Of a stretch of DNA of 64,000 nucleotides, positions 59,597 to 64,000 are shown one piece after another. The stretch is from NCBI GenBank assembly GCA_910579995.1, contig CAJTWH010000006.1, positions 1 through 64,000 of the forward strand, written 5' to 3'. A program made the translations under genes and the position numbers. The notes under the pieces are model-generated. The model did no database searches and was not told where the DNA came from. It saw nothing but the letters and a program-made list of their open reading frames with translations. Source of the DNA: an uncultured Muribaculaceae bacterium. GTDB lineage: Bacteria > Bacteroidota > Bacteroidia > Bacteroidales > Muribaculaceae. How positions within the stretch are numbered: the stretch's first letter is position 1; each line of letters begins with the position of its first letter.

Positions 59597-61297
59597 ATGG
59601 CTAACTTCTATACAGACAACGCCGATCTCAAACACCATCTCCACCATCCGTTGATGGAGAAGATTGTAGCGTTACGCGAGAGAAATTACACCGACGCCGA
59701 GAAATTCGACTACGCTCCCACCGACTTCAATGACGCGATGGACAACTATGAGCGTGTCCTTGATATCGTAGGCGAAATCTGCGGCACCACCATTGCCGAC
59801 AATGCCGAGGCTGTAGACCATCAAGGTGCTTCATGCTCCGACGGCCGCGCACACTATGCCGACGCCACAGTCGAGAACCTCGACGTATGCCGCAAAGCCG
59901 GCCTCATGGGCATGGCTATGCCCCGTCGTTTCGGTGGTCTCAACTTCCCCATCACTCCCTACATCATGGCTGCTGAAATCGTCAGCCGTGCCGACACAGG
60001 CTTCGAGAACCTGTGGGGTCTGCAGGATTGCGCCGAGACTCTCTATGAGTTCGGCAGCGAAGAGCAGCGTGCCAAATACATTCCCCGTGTATGCGAAGGT
60101 GAGACCATGTCGATGGACCTCACCGAGCCCGACGCCGGCTCCGACCTCCAGAGTGTAATGCTCAAGGCAACCCAGAAAGAAGACGGCACATGGGTGCTCA
60201 ACGGTGTAAAGCGCTTCATCACCAACGGCGACAGCGACATCCACCTCGTGCTCGCACGTAGCGAGGAAGGCACCAAAGACGGCCGTGGCCTCTCGATGTT
60301 TATCTACGACAAGCGCAACGGCGGTGTGACCGTACGCCGTATCGAAAACAAGATGGGTATCAAAGGTTCGCCCACTTGCGAGCTTGTATACAAGAATGCT
60401 CCCGCCGAGCTTTGCGGTTCACGCCGCATGGGCCTCATCAAATATGTGATGGCTCTTATGAACGGTGCCCGCCTCGGTATCGCCGCACAGAGTGTAGGTG
60501 TGAGCGAGCTCGCATACCGCGAGGCTTACCAGTATGCACTCGAGCGTCGCCAGTTCGGCAAAGCTATCATCGAGTTCCCGGCAGTAAGCGAAATGCTCGC
60601 TATCATGAAAGCCAAACTCGACGCAAGCCGTGCGCTTCTCTACGAATGCTCTCGCTTTGTAGATATGTATAAGATCTATGAGGACATCGCCCGCGAGCGT
60701 AGCCTCACTCCCGACGAGCGTGCAGAGATGAAGCACTACAGCCGTCTTGCCGACGCCCTCACACCCCTTGCAAAAGGTCTTGGCAGCGAATATTGTAACC
60801 AGAACGCCTACGATTGTATCCAGATCCACGGCGGCTCAGGCTTCATGAAAGATTATGCATGCGAACGTCTCTATCGCGACGCACGTATCACATCAATCTA
60901 CGAAGGCACAACCCAGCTGCAGGTTGTGGCTGCTATCCGCCACGTCACCACCGGCACATACACCGGACTCATCGACAGCTATGCTGCTCTCGGCTACTCG
61001 GGCAACCTTGCTCCCCTTGCCGACATCCTCGCTGACCTCACCAAGCAGTATACAGCTGCCGTGGCTAAGGTTACCGAAGCCAACAATCAGGCTTATCTCG
61101 ACTTCATGGCCCGTCGCCTCGTAGAGATGGCCGGCGGTATCATCATGGCTTACCTCCTGCTCCAGAGTGCAAAGGTAAGCGAGAGCTTCGAGAAGACTGC
61201 TACCGTCTACACCAAATTCGTTCAGGCTGAGGTAGCCCGTCACATCGAGTTTATCAACAACTTCAATATCGACCAGCTCGCCGCTTACGGTATCTGA
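59597..61297 (+). CDS. Acyl-CoA dehydrogenase
   Basis: A 566-residue FAD enzyme, longer than the usual 380-residue forms because of N- and C-terminal helical extensions. The core includes MDLTEPDAGSDLQSVMLKA near 172, RFITNGDSDIHLVLARS, and the C-terminal signature IQIHGGSGFMKDYACERLYR then ITSIYEGTTQLQ near 435. The glutamate in YEGTTQ is a candidate catalytic base; its role is family inference. Operon with etfB and etfA suggests short-chain acyl-CoA or butyryl-CoA-type chemistry linked to ETF. A strong terminator follows. Confidence 0.92.
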   Translation: MANFYTDNADLKHHLHHPLMEKIVALRERNYTDAEKFDYAPTDFNDAMDNYERVLDIVGEICGTTIADNAEAVDHQGASCSDGRAHYADATVENLDVCRKAGLMGMAMPRRFGGLNFPITPYIMAAEIVSRADTGFENLWGLQDCAETLYEFGSEEQRAKYIPRVCEGETMSMDLTEPDAGSDLQSVMLKATQKEDGTWVLNGVKRFITNGDSDIHLVLARSEEGTKDGRGLSMFIYDKRNGGVTVRRIENKMGIKGSPTCELVYKNAPAELCGSRRMGLIKYVMALMNGARLGIAAQSVGVSELAYREAYQYALERRQFGKAIIEFPAVSEMLAIMKAKLDASRALLYECSRFVDMYKIYEDIARERSLTPDERAEMKHYSRLADALTPLAKGLGSEYCNQNAYDCIQIHGGSGFMKDYACERLYRDARITSIYEGTTQLQVVAAIRHVTTGTYTGLIDSYAALGYSGNLAPLADILADLTKQYTAAVAKVTEANNQAYLDFMARRLVEMAGGIIMAYLLLQSAKVSESFEKTATVYTKFVQAEVARHIEFINNFNIDQLAAYGI

Positions 61298-61308
61298 TCG
61301 TCTATCCT

Positions 61309-61357
61309 CATATAAAAAGCGCTGCGGTTCATTTTGAACCGCAGCGCTTTTTATATG
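61309..61357. terminator. Bidirectional terminator between convergent operons
   Basis: A perfect 23-base stem, 61309-61331 with 61335-61357, and a TTT loop. T-runs occur on both strands. It ends the etf operon on the plus strand and the DoxX/DUF1599 unit on the minus strand. The core AGCGCTGCGG is shared with the terminator at 45582. Confidence 0.92.
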
Positions 61358-61365
61358 GGGGTTAT

Positions 61366-62625
61366 TTATTGTGCTGTAGTATGGCGCGCTATGCGGGTGA
61401 AGATTTTTATCACCTTGGGTGAAAGCCCGAGCACGTAGATAATAAATAGCGAGGCTATGTAGATGAGCACGGCGTATGTATGGGCAACGCCATTGTCGGC
61501 GACCGGCAGAGTGTCAAGAGTGGTGGCAGAAACCGAATCGGGCAGGTCGGCGGGCAGCGAGCGCAGGGTACGTTTCCATTTAATCATGCCTCCATCGGTA
61601 TAGACAAGGGCTTCGGTGCCGCGCACGAGCTGCTTCAAAGCCGTGGCGTCGGCGGTAAATACTTCGAAGTTGGGTCGCGTCCAATCCGCCCATTGCTGCA
61701 TGTCTACGCCTTGCGCGCCCAATATTGCGGTAAATCCAACGCCGGTGCGTTGCGCATAGTTGTAGAGACGCTCTACATAATGGGCATGAATAAGATAATG
61801 CATGTCGGGCTCGGGGACGATCAGGAAGAGCTGCTGGCCGTCTTCAATGATATCTTCTGCCACATCAAAGCCGTCGGAGTCGAACACTGCTATTCCTCCG
61901 CCAAAGGAGTTGTCAGTCTCAGCCTCGGGAGCCTCAACAAAGGTCCAAGTACTGTCGGGAAGCTCGTCAAGGGAGAATTTGCTCTGCACTCCATCTTTTT
62001 CGTAGATATAATATTGCTCTTCAGTGGCTTGAGAGTTGCCTGTAAAAATGCCGGTTCCTGTCTTGTATGGCCTGAAATCCACAAGCGGCTGCACCTGATA
62101 TCCGGCAAATGACAGGAACAGCGGGAAAGCGAGCGACACTATCACCACGAGCCACTGTATTGCAGCGGGATATAAGCCTCGCACACTTGTGTTGCGCATG
62201 AGGAGATATATTATCAGTGCCGACAGCACTACATTCTTCAAAAATGTAGCCGTGTTGGATATTATCAAGAACTCGCCGAAACAGCCGCAGTCGGCCACCG
62301 GGTCGGCTATCAGAATGTATAGTGTGAGCGGCAGCATTACCAACATCATAGCCGCCGCTACGGCTACAGCCGTCCGCTTCATGGCGCCGACAGCGATAAG
62401 TATGCCGGTGAGAAACTCAATGGCCGCCAAGGCCACGCAGCCGGCCAATACAGCCTCTTCAGGCACATTCATGCCCCATACGGCAAGATATTCGTTTACC
62501 TTGATGATGAAGCCCCACGGGTCGATTGCCTTTGCCCATCCCGATATTATGAAGGTGGCACCGACTGCGAGCCGGGCCACCCACACAAGGATACCGCGAA
62601 GCTTCATGCGTGTGCTAAGCTTCAT
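61366..62625 (-). CDS. DoxX/MauE-like membrane protein (BT_3928-like)
   Basis: A 419-residue inner-membrane protein. Four N-terminal helices (about 10-160) include the segment VARLAVGATFIISGWAKAID and the cysteine motif DCGCFGEFL near 115, typical of MauE/DoxX-type redox-linked proteins. A fifth helix precedes a soluble region of about 200 residues (including QGVDMQQWADWTRPNFEVFT), and a last helix (YAVLIYIASLFIIYVLGLS) lies near the C-terminus. The function is unknown; a disulfide or methylamine-utilization-like redox role is speculative. The start may be 62625 (overlapping DUF1599 by 11 bases) or Met7 at 62607. Confidence 0.75.
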   Translation of the reverse strand: MKLSTRMKLRGILVWVARLAVGATFIISGWAKAIDPWGFIIKVNEYLAVWGMNVPEEAVLAGCVALAAIEFLTGILIAVGAMKRTAVAVAAAMMLVMLPLTLYILIADPVADCGCFGEFLIISNTATFLKNVVLSALIIYLLMRNTSVRGLYPAAIQWLVVIVSLAFPLFLSFAGYQVQPLVDFRPYKTGTGIFTGNSQATEEQYYIYEKDGVQSKFSLDELPDSTWTFVEAPEAETDNSFGGGIAVFDSDGFDVAEDIIEDGQQLFLIVPEPDMHYLIHAHYVERLYNYAQRTGVGFTAILGAQGVDMQQWADWTRPNFEVFTADATALKQLVRGTEALVYTDGGMIKWKRTLRSLPADLPDSVSATTLDTLPVADNGVAHTYAVLIYIASLFIIYVLGLSPKVIKIFTRIARHTTAQ

Positions 62626-63163
62626 CTTCGAGTTTTATTATCGCGAATACTGCGTAGTTTACCATATCGAAGTAGTTGGCGTCGATACCTTCAGAGACTT
62701 TTGTCATGCCCTTGTGGTCTTCGATTTCTTTTGTGCGCTGTATCTTTGTCAGAATAAGGTCGTCGAACGAGAGCACCCGCATGTCGCGCCATGCCTCTCC
62801 GTAGTCGTGATTCTTTGCCATCATCAGAGCTTGCGCCTCGGCGGCAGTCCTGTCGTAAAGGGCAAGTGCTTCATCGATGTCTATGTCTTTGGTGTCGGCA
62901 TAGCCTTTGCGAAGCTGTATAACGCCCACGATGCCATAGTTGACGATACCTATGAACTCCGGCAATATACCCTCGTTGACCCGGGCTTCTCCGGTTGTCT
63001 GCAATGTGCGGATACGTTTTGCCTTGATGAAAATCTGGTCGGTGATTGCTTCCGGACGCATTATTCGCCACGAAGCTCCATAGTCGCCTAGTTTGGCGGC
63101 GAAAATCTCACGGCAGCGTGCTATCGCTGCGGCATATTCGGCATTGGTGTCGTGTGTGTTCAT
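62615..63163 (-). CDS. DUF1599 family protein with two tandem repeats
   Basis: A 182-residue protein made of two similar halves. FAAKLGDYGASWRIMRPEAI and IFIKAKRIRTLQ in the first correspond to MMAKNHDYGEAWRDMRVLSF and ILTKIQRTKEIED in the second, each followed by a VNYG/VNYA motif. DUF1599 is described as a nucleotide-modification-associated domain; its role in Bacteroidales is not known to me. It is cotranscribed with the DoxX-like gene. Confidence 0.85.
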   Translation of the reverse strand: MNTHDTNAEYAAAIARCREIFAAKLGDYGASWRIMRPEAITDQIFIKAKRIRTLQTTGEARVNEGILPEFIGIVNYGIVGVIQLRKGYADTKDIDIDEALALYDRTAAEAQALMMAKNHDYGEAWRDMRVLSFDDLILTKIQRTKEIEDHKGMTKVSEGIDANYFDMVNYAVFAIIKLEDEA

Positions 63164-63191
63164 GTCTAATGTGTTTGTAAAACAAAATTAC

Positions 63192-63229
63192 AAAAAAATG
63201 CCGTCCTCCCAAAAGAAAGACGGCATTTT
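63192..63229 (-). terminator. Terminator after the DUF5723 gene
   Basis: Arms AAAATGCCGTC (63195-63205) and GACGGCATTTT (63219-63229) form an 11-base stem, followed on the minus strand by a T-run. Confidence 0.85.
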
Positions 63230-63245
63230 GTATCGTTTGTGCGGA

Positions 63246-64000
63246 TCAGAGCTTTTTGGCAGATCCGAAAGTTACGTTGAAACCGAGGTTGAGGCTTGCT
63301 GTGGCATGGCCTACCGGTACGAACTGAGGTGTTACGCTGAAGAACTGGTGGTCGCTGCCGATGAAGAAGTTGAATCCTTTGGGGTGGAAGTTGATCATCC
63401 AGCCGAACGACGAACCGTAGGTCGAAGCACCGTAGTTGACGGTGGCGTCAAACCATTTCACCGGTTTCACGGTGGCGTAGAAGCGGCCTTCAGTCCAAGA
63501 TGAGCAGCCGGCGAAGTGCGATGAGAAGAGGAAACCGCCGGTGAGCTTCTTGTAGAAGGGCATTTTGTATTCTGCGCCTATACGTAAGGTGGCATGCAAT
63601 GCCTGAGTGTAGGCGCCTGTGCCGTCTTTCTCGCGGTGGATGTTGATAACATCTTGGATGTCATCCCACATGCGGTCGAGCTGCTTGTCGAGTTTATTTT
63701 CCTCATAACCGTCTTGGCTGCTGTCTATGGCGATGTTGTTGAAGCCGTCGAATGTCCATGTGCCGGTGCCGGTGCGGCCGGTAACGGCATTGTTCCAGTT
63801 CATGAAGCCAAGGTCGTTGATAGCTGCCGAAAGTTCGAGGTCGGGCAGGAGCTGATAGGTGGCACCGAGGTCGAAGCCGAGGCCGAAACCGGCGAGGCCG
63901 AATTTGTCATAGTCGATGTCGCCCCAATCTATCAGGTCTGCGTCGGCAGGCTTGTCGAAATCTTTGCCGGCCTCTGCTTTTGTGGGTACGTAGAGACCCG
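63246..64000 (-). CDS. DUF5723 family outer-membrane protein, 5' end outside the window
   Basis: The frame is open from the stop at 63246 to the window edge, so the N-terminal part is missing. The visible 250 residues are beta-rich: GFGLGFDLGATYQLLPDLEL near the edge, then ATLRIGAEYKMPFYKKLTGG, NYGASTYGSSFGWMINFHPK and ASLNLGFNVTFGSAKKL at the C-terminus. This matches DUF5723, a family of predicted outer-membrane barrels in Bacteroidota. The function is unknown. The Met at 63801-63803 is internal, not a start. Confidence 0.75.
   Translation of the reverse strand, partial: GLYVPTKAEAGKDFDKPADADLIDWGDIDYDKFGLAGFGLGFDLGATYQLLPDLELSAAINDLGFMNWNNAVTGRTGTGTWTFDGFNNIAIDSSQDGYEENKLDKQLDRMWDDIQDVINIHREKDGTGAYTQALHATLRIGAEYKMPFYKKLTGGFLFSSHFAGCSSWTEGRFYATVKPVKWFDATVNYGASTYGSSFGWMINFHPKGFNFFIGSDHQFFSVTPQFVPVGHATASLNLGFNVTFGSAKKL

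Noticed and set aside
63246..63803. A complete short gene starting at 63803
   Set aside because: The frame is open to the window edge, and the upstream translation (for example GFGLGFDLGATYQLLPDLEL) matches the same family, so the gene is truncated by the window.

Overview
The window looks like chromosomal DNA of a gut-type Bacteroidales bacterium. I would guess Muribaculaceae or a near relative, but the family level is inference. Evidence for the phylum: a SusC/SusD pair inside a polysaccharide utilization locus (PUL), repeated promoters of the Bacteroidota form TTTG-N19/20-TAnnTTTG, AT-rich start regions lacking strong Shine-Dalgarno sequences, and many Bacteroidota-specific families (DUF4835, DUF5103, DUF3109, DUF5723, DUF1599, long NusB, histone H1-like protein).

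Positions 1-13512 (+ strand) are housekeeping: tRNA-Met(CAT), pyrK-pyrD, queF-queC, a small histone H1-like protein, dnaN, a DnaQ-like exonuclease, coaBC, DUF4835, recN, rlmB, an unusually long nusB, yajC, a YbbR-like gene and coaE. Positions 13463-19271 are mostly on the minus strand: DUF3109, a DUF5103 (type IX secretion plug-like) gene, ung, and a three-gene unit of small membrane protein, ECF sigma factor and outer-membrane barrel. tRNA-Arg(CCG) on the plus strand lies between them.

Positions 19291-45559 form a large PUL. Reading along the minus strand from 40599: an ECF sigma factor, SusC, SusD, a lipoprotein with Ig-like BIG2 domains, an alginate-lyase-like protein, a GH28/GH49-like beta-helix enzyme, a heparinase II/III-like lyase, GH127 and GH97, then a terminator. 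A second unit follows: GH43, GH88, DUF4861 and a ROK sugar kinase, then a terminator. A membrane-spanning AraC-type regulator with sensor propellers (40809-43529) and a divergent GH28 (44090) flank the locus. The lyases and GH28s would cut uronate-containing backbones, GH88 would remove unsaturated uronates, and GH127/GH43/GH97 would strip arabinose-type and alpha-galactose/glucose-type side chains. A pectic, rhamnogalacturonan-I-like substrate fits best. A 1527-residue protein at 48780, a PL11 rhamnogalacturonan lyase fused to an autotransporter-like beta-helix, supports that reading.

Positions 45996-53363 hold a MINPP-like histidine phosphatase, a secreted beta-sandwich protein and the PL11 fusion. 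Positions 53646-64000 return to housekeeping: dxr, rseP, an rRNA methyltransferase, the etfB-etfA-acyl-CoA dehydrogenase operon, then on the minus strand a DoxX/MauE-like protein, DUF1599 and a DUF5723 gene cut by the window edge.

The most unusual material is non-coding or architectural: a pair of about 150-bp intergenic repeats with covarying hairpins inside and beside the PUL; further nested inverted repeats at 33540, 53374 and 54803; a REP-like palindrome cluster at 45660-45984; a candidate structured RNA or attenuator at 43714-43940; the kinase-less HTCS-like regulator; the PL11-autotransporter fusion; and a GH97 with glycine at the expected nucleophile position. I see no CRISPR array, phage or insertion sequence.
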